Source: Spirodela intermedia (Eukaryota; Streptophyta; Magnoliopsida; Alismatales; Araceae). From it: a stretch of DNA of 64,000 nt. Under the pieces are notes generated by a model, which made no database searches, was not told the origin of the DNA, and was given only the letters and a program-made list of their open reading frames with translations. A program made the translations under genes and the position numbers. This document shows, piece by piece, positions 1-11,523 of this stretch (within the stretch, counting starts at the first letter, position 1; every line of letters starts with the position of its first letter). The stretch is from positions 4,965,001 through 5,029,000 of the forward strand of contig LR746277.1 of the NCBI GenBank assembly GCA_902729315.2, read 5' to 3'.

Positions 1-3000
1 GACTACTTAATAGATTCTACAGGATCTTTTACTAATTGTTGGTTATTACATTGAAAGGAGTTCCAAACCAGTTGGTGGATAGAAGCCAACGAGCTTTCCT
101 ATAAGGGTGAACCATATCTGACACTTTTATTAAAAAGAGCTATGCACTTCAATTGAAATCGAAACGAAAATACTATAATTCTCGTAGGGCCTAAACATAA
201 ATAAATTAATTGTGTTGGTTATCAAGACAGAAGCTTTCAGTTATGTTGGTTGATAAATGTTAGTGGTTCATTTAGGTCTTTAGAAGCTGCAGGCAGGGGA
301 TCATGTACCACCTTTCCTACTCTTGATGAATAAGTACCTCGATCCCATGTGGAAGAAAGCATGGAGGCTAATATATCTGATAAAAAATAGGTAAATGTAA
401 CATTTCATGCTTGTGCCAATTTGTTATTACACAGTATTTTGAGGAAGAAAGTGACGGAATGGTACCTGATATTTGAAAAATATCGTTGTTATTTGTTGGG
501 ATCATGGGCAAACCAAAACATGTGATCTCTAGTTTTGGTTTTCGAAGGATAAATCGTCTACTTGCTAACCTGGTGGATTGTCAGTTACTCAATTTCCTGT
601 TAGATATTTAGTGGTTCCAATATCAGATAATTCCATAGGACCCAGGACTGGAACAACCTTTTTACAAGGTTTACTGGAAATTAGAATGATAAAAATTCAC
701 AGCGGCCATCATTGTAATTGGACCAGATGAGCTTCCAACGAAATTGCAGGTCAATTCTTTTTCCTGTCTGTTGAAGTATTACCAGATTCGTGGACTTTAT
801 TTTGCATTTTCACATTGCAGCTGGGTTGGATGGTGTATTCGACTTTAGGAAAAGAGTGTTTTTTTTTATGTCTGTGAGTTGTCATTGGACGAAGAACAGG
901 CTGTTCAAGCAATAATCTGGGGCTTAGCTTTGGTTTCTAAAGTTTTAGGAGGAACCGTAGCGGTTCTCTGATGCCTTGTCTATTGCGATGTCTTTATGGA
1001 ATGTTGGAATGTTAGTTGATAATTATTTCCGTACAACTTTTCCTGGTAACTTTTTAAGCAAGAATAGGAGGAGAGAAAAATGGTTAAAGTCGTAATTTAA
1101 AGGACAATTCATCGAGGTGTTACCTGAAGAGAATATTACTTCTCTTTTCTACGTGTCTTACCCGATGAAATATAGCTTATCATTAGTAAGAATTGTAATT
1201 AACATATCCTTTGGCTTCATAGTATTCTTGCCATCAAATCATGGGTTATTTCGAAGCTAAAAACGCGGAGAAAATCTATTTTTTGTGTTAGATATAACAC
1301 CCCGGTATTTATCTTATCACAGGTTTATATTAACTGATTACTTTAACTGACAGAATTGTTGGGCTTTTAACATTCTAACTTTGACCTCATATGATCAGAC
1401 AGGGAGGAGTTATAAATCGTCTGCGGAGTGTGCCAAGGGATCACAATTGGCAAGTCAATGGAGTGAAAGGAAACTTGCCATCAAACAGTTACTTCTGCAA
1501 GAAACATTTTCAAGGTCGAACATTGATATTCTTGGTTCTGTTCATTAGGTTCTGTACTTGCTTGATGCTTTCTTTGGTTTTTTTTTCTCTTCATAAGAAG
1601 GCCTGTACCATACAATACCCGTTCTCAACTTTTGAGCGTATCCTGATCTAGAAAACAAACGTCTGATTAGTGGGCCAATTTATTTTTGAAGTTTTACATG
1701 CTCCTGCAATTTTCTGCTATCTACAAGGGAAAGCTGCTTCATGTACTCTTTAACGGGCTATGGCAAGTGGTTCTTTTAGTTTCTCCCTTGGACTTGCAGT
1801 TTCATGTTGACATCTTGTCAACTCTCTTGAACAGGGGGTAGCTTCACCTTGGGGAATCCGCTTCAGGCCACTACACTTGTCAAATCCTCTGGGACCTAAG
1901 CAGGTCTCAGCCTTCCTCCTAATAGGATAAGGCTTATGAATGATTGACTAATTTACAGCATGATCCATTTTCTTTGTTTGTTGCATTTTCTTGGAGGGCT
2001 TGTTTCTGTTTTATTTTGGTAGTGGTCTTTAAAAATCGTGTATACATGATACAAAAAGTGTTGCACGTTCTTAGATTATTTCGAAAATTATCAAGGGTAG
2101 ACAAGGATTCTTACTTCGTACATTTGTCAGCCTTTTTTGCCATTGTGTCAGACAAGTTATCATAATCTTCCCGAATTCCTGTAAGATTGAAAGGAATCTA
2201 CCCATCGTGCCTTACTAACTTTTAGGTAACCTTTCCCCTCCTTTCTTCTGGGATTATAGATTGGAACAATAAATAAGACGCTTTGACCAGATAGTGGTCC
2301 ATTAAGATTTTCCCTTGCTCTTTAAAAATTTTCCTTTTCTACCTTTCAAAAGCTATTCAATACCTACTCATTACTGATATTCGGTTATGTTTGAAGTGAG
2401 CCCTATGATGGGATTGCCAGTACCAAAGCACGAGAGCTTTGGCCTAACCTTTTTTCAGCCCGATTTTATTTGACCTTTAGACATCCAAATTTCATGGTAG
2501 CTAACTGGTTGAGTTAGAGACCATAGAAGAAAGTTTAATCAGCACCGGTGCACCATATATAAGGCAAGGAGTTATAAAGAATCGTCGTCATGATGCTGTA
2601 GATTTGTGAGACAGCATCATGCGCTATCTTTTTCCCTTTTTGGGGGATATTGAGTAAATTCAAGCGTTTCTGGGGAAAGAAGCACGTTTTATTTGCTGAA
2701 TCTTTTATATGTCATGAGTAAACGATTATTTATTATGTACTATCGGAAGTGTAATTCTTTTCACAAACCAGATCACATCCCAAGACATATGGCATAAATT
2801 ACGTTAATATAATTACGGAAATACAATGTCCGTTTTCTGAATCATATTATTGTTTATCCCACGATCTGCAAAGAATGCGGACGGGACAGAACTCTGAAAG
2901 TAAATCTAAGAAATAATACAGCCAAGGAAACGCATGTTTTCTTCTGTCCTTATGCCAAGGTTCAGGCATTTCAGGAAAATTGGATTACTGACACTTCAAA

Positions 3001-3396
3001 TCCAGTTCTGCTCAGTTCAGCCTCTCAATCATGAACAGCTAATACTTTGAACCGTATTGTTGAGCATGTCTCTTTTTGCGCTACTGGTAACCTTATGTGC
3101 AACATCTACGAGAATAATTTTGCCTGTATGTTTATTTCTGTACTCCTATGTCATAGGCTTCCTGCAAACACAGGCTGCTTAGAATAACGTGCTGTACAAT
3201 TTCTCTTTATTATTAAATGTGGTTCAGTTGGTTGTTGTTGATGCAGACGCAGATTTTTTTCCTTTTTAATTTGTATCTCTATTTGTATTGTTGGTTACCT
3301 TTGATCAGGATGCAGATTTTCTTATTCTGTTATTGTTTTTGCATTCCTGTTTGCCTTTTATAACTGCTGACGGTGTGATTTTCTGCCCTCTTTTAG
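1..3396. other. AT-rich stretch, probably intron of the KAKU4-like gene
   Basis: No exon or gene can be supported here. The sequence is AT-rich, full of stops in all frames and T-rich runs, and ends in a pyrimidine tract and AG just before the first recognised KAKU4-like exon. That exon starts in the middle of a codon, so at least one coding exon lies further upstream. This stretch is therefore most simply the intron before it, though 5' sequence from a neighbour cannot be excluded. An 11-bp perfect inverted repeat with an 11-nt loop lies at 2589-2621. Confidence 0.55.
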
Positions 3397-6300
3397 GGAT
3401 GAAAGTGATATACTAATAAAGATAATCCAATCACGGGTTGTAGATGCCACTGAAGTTGTAAGATTGGGGGAACAAACAGAGGTTCCTGAGAAAACTGTTT
3501 ATAGTGATTTGACTTTCTTAGGAACTTGGAGGTCGCTGAATAGGGGAAGGAAGTTTCCTGAGGGACTTCCATATTCTTCCAACCATCTGAATGATCTTTC
3601 TTTGGGGACGTCGCTTCTTCATGGCTACACCCAAGATCTGTGTGACAAAGCTGTAATGGAGGCGAAGCAATGGCTGGACAAGAAAAAACTGGAGTCAGCG
3701 TCAAAATCTGAACGAGATTTTGGCCCTTGCACGTTGAACACAGACGTGAGTCAATATGTCAGTTCTTCCTTGTTTTGGCTTTTCGAAAAAGAAAGTTCCT
3801 TTATCATCGAGCTCAACGCTTAGCTGTAGTGGTGCACTGCTTTTGTTTTCATTGTCTGATACATTTCTTTATAATTATATACGACAGTTGATAGTTTGCC
3901 GTGGTGTACCAATGTGTTTCCAGATAATTGCAATGATATTACTGTGTTGTTGTATAACTTTTTGACTGTCTTGTGTTATACTGTATTGTATTCAAACGCG
4001 CATATCTACAATTATGTATTTTTGGTGAATCGGTCTTTCAGTGGTTTAGATTGAAAGGGATGAAAACCTGTCTGACAGGACTACCATTGAACATTTGTGC
4101 ACCTATGATAACTGAATGCAGTTCAATTTAAGGATCGTGTCCCAAAATGTACAATTTTTTATCAAATATCAGCATCATCATAAATTGTTAGGGTCTACTC
4201 TTTCTCCATCATCAATGTGAACCGCCTGTCTTCCCAAAGAAGATATTTTCGTAGTATCTCTTTACCTTTAGGAGGCACCCTCAGTTCTCCTTGGAGACCT
4301 GTCTCAATAGCTTAATCCTAGTGTTTTTATGCAACTCTGCTGTACAGAGTATCAATTACTATTTTGCCACATGGTCCTCTAGACTTGTGCTTATGTAAGG
4401 TTGGTACTTTTTTCAGCAACTGGAAGATGATGCGGGTTCACCTGTAGACATTGCTAAAACATATATGCGAGCCCGGCCTCCATGGCAGTCACCAATATTG
4501 AGCAGCATTGGATTCAAGACTCCGCCTACCGGAATGCTTCTTTTCAAAGATGAAACACCATCCATTATTAGAGCCGATTTGTCGTCTGCATCTCAGGTAA
4601 ATTATTTTCTCAGGAAAAATTAGCATCCGTGATTCAATTTCTCATAGCATGATAGAAATTACTCTCAGAAATGCGAATGTAAGTATGAAGAATTTGCGAG
4701 AATTATTTGATCTTTTTTTCGACTTTGGTCCCGTTGATGATCGGTATCATACCAGATTATATGTTTGGTAATATTTGTTGATATCAATGATGAATGGTCT
4801 GTCCTTCTGAAGTTTAGTTGTATTCATGTGTAAGGTTATTCATAAATATGTGAACAAAAGGGTTGGTTGGTTAGTGGAGAGCTTCTGCTCATAGTTTCTT
4901 CTCACATTATTCCTTTCAATAAACTTGCTGAAGTGGATTTGCCGTGCATTTATTCGTCCCCTCTCCGCACTGAATTTCGACCAAGAAATTTGTTAAAGGG
5001 GGTCTAAAAATGCATGAATGGATATATTCAGATGTATTTGCCAAGATACGCTAACCCTTGATTTTGGTTTCTCATGATCTCAACATTTTCAAGTAACCGA
5101 TTAAGTCCTCAGAGCATTGCCTTTCATCCATGGTACCATTGGCAACAAACACTACACTCGAATGGGTTCCTAACATGAATATTTCTTTGTTCCAGTGCCT
5201 TTCTAATCTACTCGCCCTTGTTTGTGGATTTTGGGGCCTGAGAACTCGGTCTTGACAACTTAAAAAACTACTTTATATAACAATATTGTTATACAGTTTC
5301 CTCTGGTAATTGTAATGAATGGATGGAATGTCTCAGAATGCTGTCGCAGTTCAAAGCGAAGTCATTGAAACAATTTTCCAAATGGAGACATATGATATGT
5401 ATTTTTAGATAATTTTCCTGGGCTGTCAATCTTTTAGTTTTTCAATCAATGCCAACATTTGGAATGATGTAGTAGAGATCAAGCACAAGGATTCAATGTT
5501 TATCAGAATCTGTTATCAATCAGAGAACCAAAGCTGTGAATGTCATCCAAAGTAAAATCATCTGGTATTATTTTAATATGAACAGTCTTGGACATACTAA
5601 GGGCGAATTACACAGTATACCATGGTTTTACGCATATTCATCAAGCATTAAGTTAGTTCAATAGGTCCGCCTTGAATGGGAGGAATATCTATGTTTTTAT
5701 CTTCGCCTCGGGGATAGATAAGAGAGGAGACCTAGAGGTGGCTAGATATTGGGATTTGACTTGTTTGATCACAATTTATGTCATTCTTGCATGTGTATGT
5801 CAGAACTAATGCGTCCAGAAAATGAAGAATGGTTTCGTGTTTTTCTGTATGCTTATTTATAAAGCTGTTTATGGAGGACACTTACATAAAGTAAGAAAAT
5901 CATATTAAAGCACATTTTTAAGTATAATGCGCCCCAATTGATTCATTCTCCGAATATGCCTTTTCAGGACATGAAAAGGAGCTATCTTCCCCCTGTTATT
6001 GATGATTCTCTTAGTCTGCGTCTGATGTCAACGGAGAACACACCGGACCGAAGTATGCTCCATCTAGATGAGAGTATATTAGAGCATGAAACTCACCAAA
6101 CCGCTGATGAAAGTGATCCAACAGAGGCTACCGTAAATCACAGTGATGAGCCATTATCAGCTATTGAAACATTGAAGGCACTAGATGCATCAAGCACGCC
6201 TGAAAACTTGTCTGTGGAACTAAGCTACCCTGACATAGTCTTCAGCTCCCCCAGCCAACGGGCAGTTGAAATAAATACTTCAACTTCTTTGCCATCGCCA

Positions 6301-8240
6301 GAGGCACCAAAGCCATTTGGTTCATCTGCAATCGTGCCTGTAAATTTGTGTGTGGAAGATGATTGCCCTGAAGAATTTCCCAGTTCGCGTGGTTCAAAAA
6401 CATTTGTTGTTGACCATTCATCAAATGGCGAGGTCAACACCGAGGCTGAAATGAAAAATGAGGTTATCAATCTCTGTTCTACTAATCTTATTCCGGATCC
6501 TGAAGACGACATTAACGTGATGGATTTCAAGGATGAAAGACCAGCAAGAACTATATCACCACAAGCAACAGAGACTGTGTTGGAATCTTTATCTATTAGC
6601 CCTCAGCCTTCGGATGTAGGGCTTATTGGAGATGGAACGTATTCGCCTTTTGGTGCTGATGCCAGTGATATCCTCATTATTGACTCAAGCCAGGTTATCA
6701 TTTACTCCCTTGTTTTCTGCCCCTTGTCAACATTTTTGTCTCTTAATGGGCGCCTATCTTTTTGGTAAAGCCTGCCCTTCTCTGTGGCTATCCAACACAC
6801 AAGAGAGGGGGGAGATCTGTAGAACTTACATTGCCTGGAAAATAATTAGACTTAATTTTTGAAGGACTTTGAGGAGACTCAACGAATGGAGAAACAAGTC
6901 GACCGCATGTCAATTGATGATGAATTTCTTCGTCCAGAACCTGCCGTGGGTCACAGTGGTAAGAACATATTGCTAAAGTCAATGTCCATTTTACCAGTAG
7001 CATTGCGGATACAGTTCTTAGCCGCTAACTATTTCGGGCTATGAATTCCAGATGCTAGAGGTTCTGTTAAGGAGTTGTCAAGCATTGAACGTGAAGAACT
7101 TGCATTGGAGGCTGCTAATTCTTCATTGTTAAGGTTTCTCTACTTTCTAAAGAACTACTTTCTACGAGAAGAGTGTAGCATCCGTGTCTTTGTGTTTAGA
7201 TAATCACGTAGACATAAAATTTAGTTAAAATGCTATTGCTCCCGATGAATGCATGATATCATCTCGTCATTTTATTTTTTTGCGAAATTTAAGCTAAAAA
7301 TCTTGCACTATTTATTTAGGATTTCACATTTCGATCTGGGTTTTTCTGCAGCAACGCTAACCGGCCTGTGACCAGTTCAGAATCTTCCGGTGAGATAAAA
7401 CCAGGCCAAAGGTTCTCAGCAAAGTTCGACTTGCTACCAGAGTCGAAGCTTGAAGATGCTCCAGTTGGTACGTATTCTGCTCCGATTATTACTCATCAAG
7501 GATCTTGGGCCTATTCATCAGAGAGCTGCATTGTCGGCCAATTTGCTCGATCCTTTTGGGCTGCTTATTATCTCGGTATTTGGGTATGATTCTCGAGTGT
7601 TGCCCATGAACTCCCGTGCTCATTTGATCTGTCTCCGTATCAGGCAGGGACCTGCGAGTTTATTTATTCATATATTTGCTTTATTCTTCTGGGCATGATT
7701 AACGAGGGCCTCCTAGCCCAGGGAAAAGGAGTATATAATTTTAGTTCTTGATGAAATCCAGAGTCTGAAGCTTCCATTCCTTCCCTGTTTTGTCTCCTGG
7801 TTCGATCAGGATGACGTTTAATACCGTGAGATATGTGGGCTTTGCAGACCCAAGATCGCAGGAAGGTAACGGCCAGGAAGGCATCCCAGCCGCCATGGTT
7901 TCCACCAATGGGAGCTCTCTCCAGCCGGGGTAAGTAATCCTTCAACCTTGGAAAAAAAGCTTGCAGCGTCCTCCTCAACCCCTCCTCCTCCTTTCTCAGG
8001 TCGTCTTCGAATCCATGGATCAGCGCCTCAGAGGAGGGCCACCATTTTCCCCCGCCGAGCAACGGGGGCGAACCCGCGGCGGCATCGGCGGAGCTCCGCC
8101 AGAAGAACCCACCTCAGAACGGGACGGTGATGAAGTCGATCGAGCAGATGCTGTCGGATAATCGGCCCGCCGCCCGGGGCGGCGGCCGAGGGAGGCGAGT
8201 GGCCGTCAAGTCCAGGAGGGGAAGGGGGAGGGGGAAGTGA
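3397..8240 (+). CDS. KAKU4-like nuclear envelope/nuclear lamina-associated protein, 5' partial
   Basis: Eight exons are supported by AG/GT borders and continuous phase: 3397-3745, 4417-4596, 5968-6693, 6865-6958, 7052-7133, 7352-7467, 7848-7929 and 8000-8240, ending in TGA. They give about 622 residues without the N-terminus. The first exon reads DESDILIKIIQSRV. The second carries YMRARPPWQSP, a motif I associate with KAKU4 and NUP136-type plant nuclear-pore and lamina proteins. The large third exon (242 residues) is acidic, Ser/Thr-rich and probably disordered. Exon six has KPGQRFSAKFDLLPES. The last exon ends in a strongly basic Gly/Arg tail (GRGRRVAVKSRRGRGRGK). KAKU4 of Arabidopsis acts at the inner nuclear membrane with CRWN lamina proteins and shapes the nucleus. 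The family call rests on remembered motifs; the exon structure is directly visible. The start codon lies upstream of this window. Confidence 0.7.
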
Positions 8241-8414
8241 TGGGAGTGGAGTCGATCAGATGTTCATACTCGTGTTGTAATCTCTGATTCATTGCTTTCA
8301 CGGAGCAGGGAAGAAGAAGAAGACGACGACTCTGATTTTCCTTTTACCCACCGACGGGTTGTAAAATTATTTGGGCTTTTGGTAATTTGAAATGAGCCTT
8401 TTGATGACCGTCAA

Positions 8415-8445
<31 letters not shown>

Positions 8446-8446
8446 G
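8415..8446. repeat. (CT)n microsatellite upstream of the PPR10-like gene
   Basis: A CT dinucleotide run with one interruption, about 200 bp before the proposed PPR10-like start codon. It lies in the promoter or 5' UTR. CT/GA tracts near starts can be GAGA-type sites for BBR/BPC factors, but that role is inference here. Confidence 0.85.
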
Positions 8447-8646
8447 CGAAATAGAGGAGGAATGGGTAAGAGCTTTAGTCGCCGCTGCATCGGGAACGGG
8501 TGGCTGGGCAGTGGGAGACATCCGGAGAGGATCAGACCCTAAGCCACAGCAATGTAGAGACTCCTCGCTCCTCGGATAATATCTCTAGCTTCTCTGTCTC
8601 TCTGTTTCTCTTCCCCCCGGCGCCTTGCTCGTCCGTGCTACTCGCC

Positions 8647-11187
8647 ATGGAGGGGAGCCTGCTACCCAATCGCCCGGCGTTCCCCGGCCCCGCGGCGAGG
8701 GTGCCCAAGAAGCCGCCGCCCCCCGCAGTGAAGCTCAACCCTATCCCGCCGCCCCTTCACTCCCCTTCTTCTTCCCAGTCGCTCCACTTGGACTCCCTCC
8801 TCCACCACCTCCTCGGTCTCTCTACGCCGCATCCGCCTCCGCCGGCCGCCGTCGACCCTCCCCAATCGCAGACCCACAATCGCCATCCCCCCTTCCCCGC
8901 TCTGCACCTCTCCTCCGCCTCCGCAGCCGATCCCCTCATCGTGGAAAAGGCCCGCAATGACGGAGAAGGGGTCGACGGCGCCCAATTGGGATTCCTGTCC
9001 AAGAAAGGCAAGTTCTTACTCAACTCCATTCTCAAGCGGCCAAAGTCTGATCTCCGACCCTACTTGGACTCTGCAAGGCAGGAGATCTTGGGGGCGGACC
9101 TGGTCGGCCTCCTCAAGGGCTTGGAATTCTCCGGGAACTGGGAGAAAGCCCTCGTCTTGTTCCAGTGGGCGGCGGCCTCCGAACCAGCAGGAGCAGCAAG
9201 GCGTAATAAAATAGATACCCAGGCGATCGAGGTCATTATCCGGGTCCTTGGCAGAGAATCCCAGCACTCGATCGCCTGCAAGCTCTTCGACTCGGTTCCA
9301 CTGGAAGATCACTGCCTGGACATCCGCGCCTACACCACTCTCCTCCACGCGTTCGCCCGCACCGGGAGGTACGATAGAGCCATCGCCCTGTTCGAGCAGA
9401 TCCAGGAGAAGGGCCTCTCCCCGACCCTGATCACCTACAACGTCGTTTTGGACGTGTACAAGCGGATGGGCAGGTCCTGGGACAAGATTCAGGCTCTCCT
9501 GGAGCAGATGAGGAGCAGAGGGCTGGAATTTGACGACTTCACCTGCAGCACCGTCCTCTCCGCCTGCGGCAGAGAGGGCCTGCTAGACGAGGCCCTGGAG
9601 TTCTTCCAGCAGCTCAAGTGCCGGGGGTATGTCCCCGGCACCGTCGCCTACAATTCCCTGCTCCACGTTTTTGGGAAGGCGGGGAACCATTTCGAAGTCC
9701 TGAGAATCCTCGAGGAGATGGAGCAGAGCGGCTGCCCCCCCGACTCCGTCACCTTCAACGAGCTCGTGGCGGCGTACGCGAGAGCGGGGCTCTGCAAGGA
9801 AAGCTCGGCGGTGCTAGAGGCCATGGCCCGCAGAGGCGTCAGCCCCAACGTGGTCACCTACACCACCGTGATGAACGCCTACGGCAAGGCGGGGAGGGAG
9901 GACGAAGCTCTGGGCCTGTTCAACCAGATGAAGAGCTCCGGTTGCGTGCCGAACGTGAGCACCTACAACACCATCCTCGGCATCCTGGGGAAGAAGAAGA
10001 ACTCGAGGTCGGAGGAGATGCTGCAGATCCTCGCGGAGATGAAGTCCAGCGGGTGCGTCCCCAACAGGGTCACCTGGAACACGACGCTGGCCATGTGCGG
10101 GAAGAAGGGTATGCAGGAATACGTCGACAGAGTTTTCATGGAGATGAAGAACTGCGGGCACTCCCCCGACAGGGACACCTTCAACACCCTGATCAGCGCC
10201 TACGGGCGGTGCGGCTTCAGCGGGAGGGCCATGAAAATCTACGAGGAGATGATCAGGCAGGGTTTCAGCCCCTGCGTCACCACCTACAACGCCCTCCTGA
10301 ATGCGCTCGCTAGGCAGGGCGACTGGGTGGCGGCGGAGGCCATTCTCGCCGAGATGAAGAACCAGGGCTTCAAGCCCAACGACCTCTCCTACTCCCTTCT
10401 TCTCCAGTGCCACGCCAGGGGAGGGAACCCCCAGGGGATACAGGCCATCGAGGGGCAGGTCTACGGCGGCGCCGGCGCCGGCGCCGGCGGGATCTTCCCC
10501 AGCTGGGTCATCCTCAGGAGCCTGGTGATCGCCAACTTCAAGTGCCGGGTCCTCAGCGGCATGGAGAGGGCCTTAGAGGAGATCAGGAGAAAAGGGTACA
10601 ACCCCGACCTGGTCATCTACAACTCTATGCTCTCCATCTACGCGAGGAACATGATGTACGACAACGCCCACGAGGTGTTCTACGAAATCCACCAGAGGGG
10701 GCTGAAGCCCGACCTCATCACCTACAACACCATGATGGACGTCTACGCCAGGATCGGAGACTGCGCGAGGGCGGAGGACCTCTTGAAGGAGGTGCAGAGT
10801 TCAGGCGGGCAACCGGATCTCATCTCCTACAACACCGTGATCAAGGCCTTCTGCAGGCAGGGGCTCGTGAAGGAGGCCCTGCGGGTTGTCTCGGACATGG
10901 GGGCGGCGAATATCCAGCCCTGCATCGTCACCTACAACACCTTGATCGGTGGGTACGTCAATAATGGGATGTTTGAGGAGGCAGAAGAGACTCTCGGCCA
11001 AATGCTGCAGAGGGGCTGCAAGCCCACCGAGCTCACGTACAAGCTCGTTCTTGACGGGTACTGTAAATCGAGTAGGTACGAGGAGGGGGCGAGGTTTCTG
11101 TCCAGAACCAGGGAGATCGATCCATCTTTCGACGGCGATTCCCTGCAGAAGCTGACCACTCGGCTACTGGACAACGCCAGCTCGTAG
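8647..11187 (+). CDS. PPR10: PPR10-type pentatricopeptide repeat protein, chloroplast RNA-binding
   Basis: Intronless P-class PPR protein of 846 residues from the Met at 8647. The frame stays open upstream to 8500, but MEGSLLPNRP matches the N-terminus I know for this family, so the later Met was chosen. Residues 1 to about 80 are rich in Pro and Ser with few acidic residues, like a chloroplast transit peptide. Tandem 35-residue repeats follow almost to the C-terminus (about 18), with cores such as SPTLITYNVVLDVYKRMGRS and KPDLITYNTMMDVYARIGD. The segment FPSWVILRSLVIANFKC, placed between repeats, is diagnostic for maize PPR10/Arabidopsis At2g18940. PPR10 binds the atpI-atpH and psaJ-rpl33 intergenic RNAs, blocks exonucleases and aids atpH translation. 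Very GC-rich, unlike the flanking introns. A Gly-Ala expansion sits at residues 607-615. It converges with CSN5, with 336 bp between the stop codons. Confidence 0.92.
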   Translation: MEGSLLPNRPAFPGPAARVPKKPPPPAVKLNPIPPPLHSPSSSQSLHLDSLLHHLLGLSTPHPPPPAAVDPPQSQTHNRHPPFPALHLSSASAADPLIVEKARNDGEGVDGAQLGFLSKKGKFLLNSILKRPKSDLRPYLDSARQEILGADLVGLLKGLEFSGNWEKALVLFQWAAASEPAGAARRNKIDTQAIEVIIRVLGRESQHSIACKLFDSVPLEDHCLDIRAYTTLLHAFARTGRYDRAIALFEQIQEKGLSPTLITYNVVLDVYKRMGRSWDKIQALLEQMRSRGLEFDDFTCSTVLSACGREGLLDEALEFFQQLKCRGYVPGTVAYNSLLHVFGKAGNHFEVLRILEEMEQSGCPPDSVTFNELVAAYARAGLCKESSAVLEAMARRGVSPNVVTYTTVMNAYGKAGREDEALGLFNQMKSSGCVPNVSTYNTILGILGKKKNSRSEEMLQILAEMKSSGCVPNRVTWNTTLAMCGKKGMQEYVDRVFMEMKNCGHSPDRDTFNTLISAYGRCGFSGRAMKIYEEMIRQGFSPCVTTYNALLNALARQGDWVAAEAILAEMKNQGFKPNDLSYSLLLQCHARGGNPQGIQAIEGQVYGGAGAGAGGIFPSWVILRSLVIANFKCRVLSGMERALEEIRRKGYNPDLVIYNSMLSIYARNMMYDNAHEVFYEIHQRGLKPDLITYNTMMDVYARIGDCARAEDLLKEVQSSGGQPDLISYNTVIKAFCRQGLVKEALRVVSDMGAANIQPCIVTYNTLIGGYVNNGMFEEAEETLGQMLQRGCKPTELTYKLVLDGYCKSSRYEEGARFLSRTREIDPSFDGDSLQKLTTRLLDNASS
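10465..10491 (+). repeat. GGCGCC-unit expansion inside the PPR10-like coding region
   Basis: Three to four copies of a 6-bp GGCGCC unit encode alternating Gly-Ala (residues 607-615) between two PPR motifs, just before IFPSWVILRSLV. As I recall it, maize PPR10 has only a few residues here. The unit is a multiple of three, so copy changes keep the frame. Confidence 0.85.
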
Positions 11188-11523
11188 CCATCGCCTGTGG
11201 TTTTTTTCTTTTTTGGGAGCCTGTTGGAAGAGCTTTGTTCGGTGAAGTCTCAGCGAAGAAGGCCGGCGTCCCTGATTATCTGAATAAAGCTCATAAAATG
11301 GGTAGGTCCCGAGTTGAAATTTTGATATAGACTGAAGAGAAGTCCCAAACCTCAGACCTGGGGAGCTCACACGCAGACAGGCTCGGTTCATGGAAGTGCT
11401 TCTTGCTCGTGAAGATGTAAGTGGGGAACAAAAAAATGTACAAGGAGCAGAGGTGGAAGAATGGCCTTCAGTTCGCCTGGACGATCATGGGCTCCTTCGG
11501 GAGGGCAGGGCCTCCCCCTCCCA
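11188..11523. other. Convergent 3' ends of PPR10-like and CSN5 genes
   Basis: The 336 bp between the two stop codons hold no gene. An AATAAA at 11283-11288 on the + strand, about 100 bp after the PPR10-like stop, is a plausible polyadenylation signal. The short ORFs here look like chance readings. Confidence 0.6.

Noticed and set aside
2580..2625. Hairpin containing AGAATC...TGATGCTG, resembling miR172
   Set aside because: The match to miR172 is broken by insertions, the miRNA-like strand is on the wrong arm, and the 11-bp stem with a short loop is far too small for a MIR172 precursor.
8500..8646. Upstream in-frame extension of the PPR10-like ORF
   Set aside because: The extra 49 residues look like translated leader, and MEGSLLPNRP at 8647 matches the family start.
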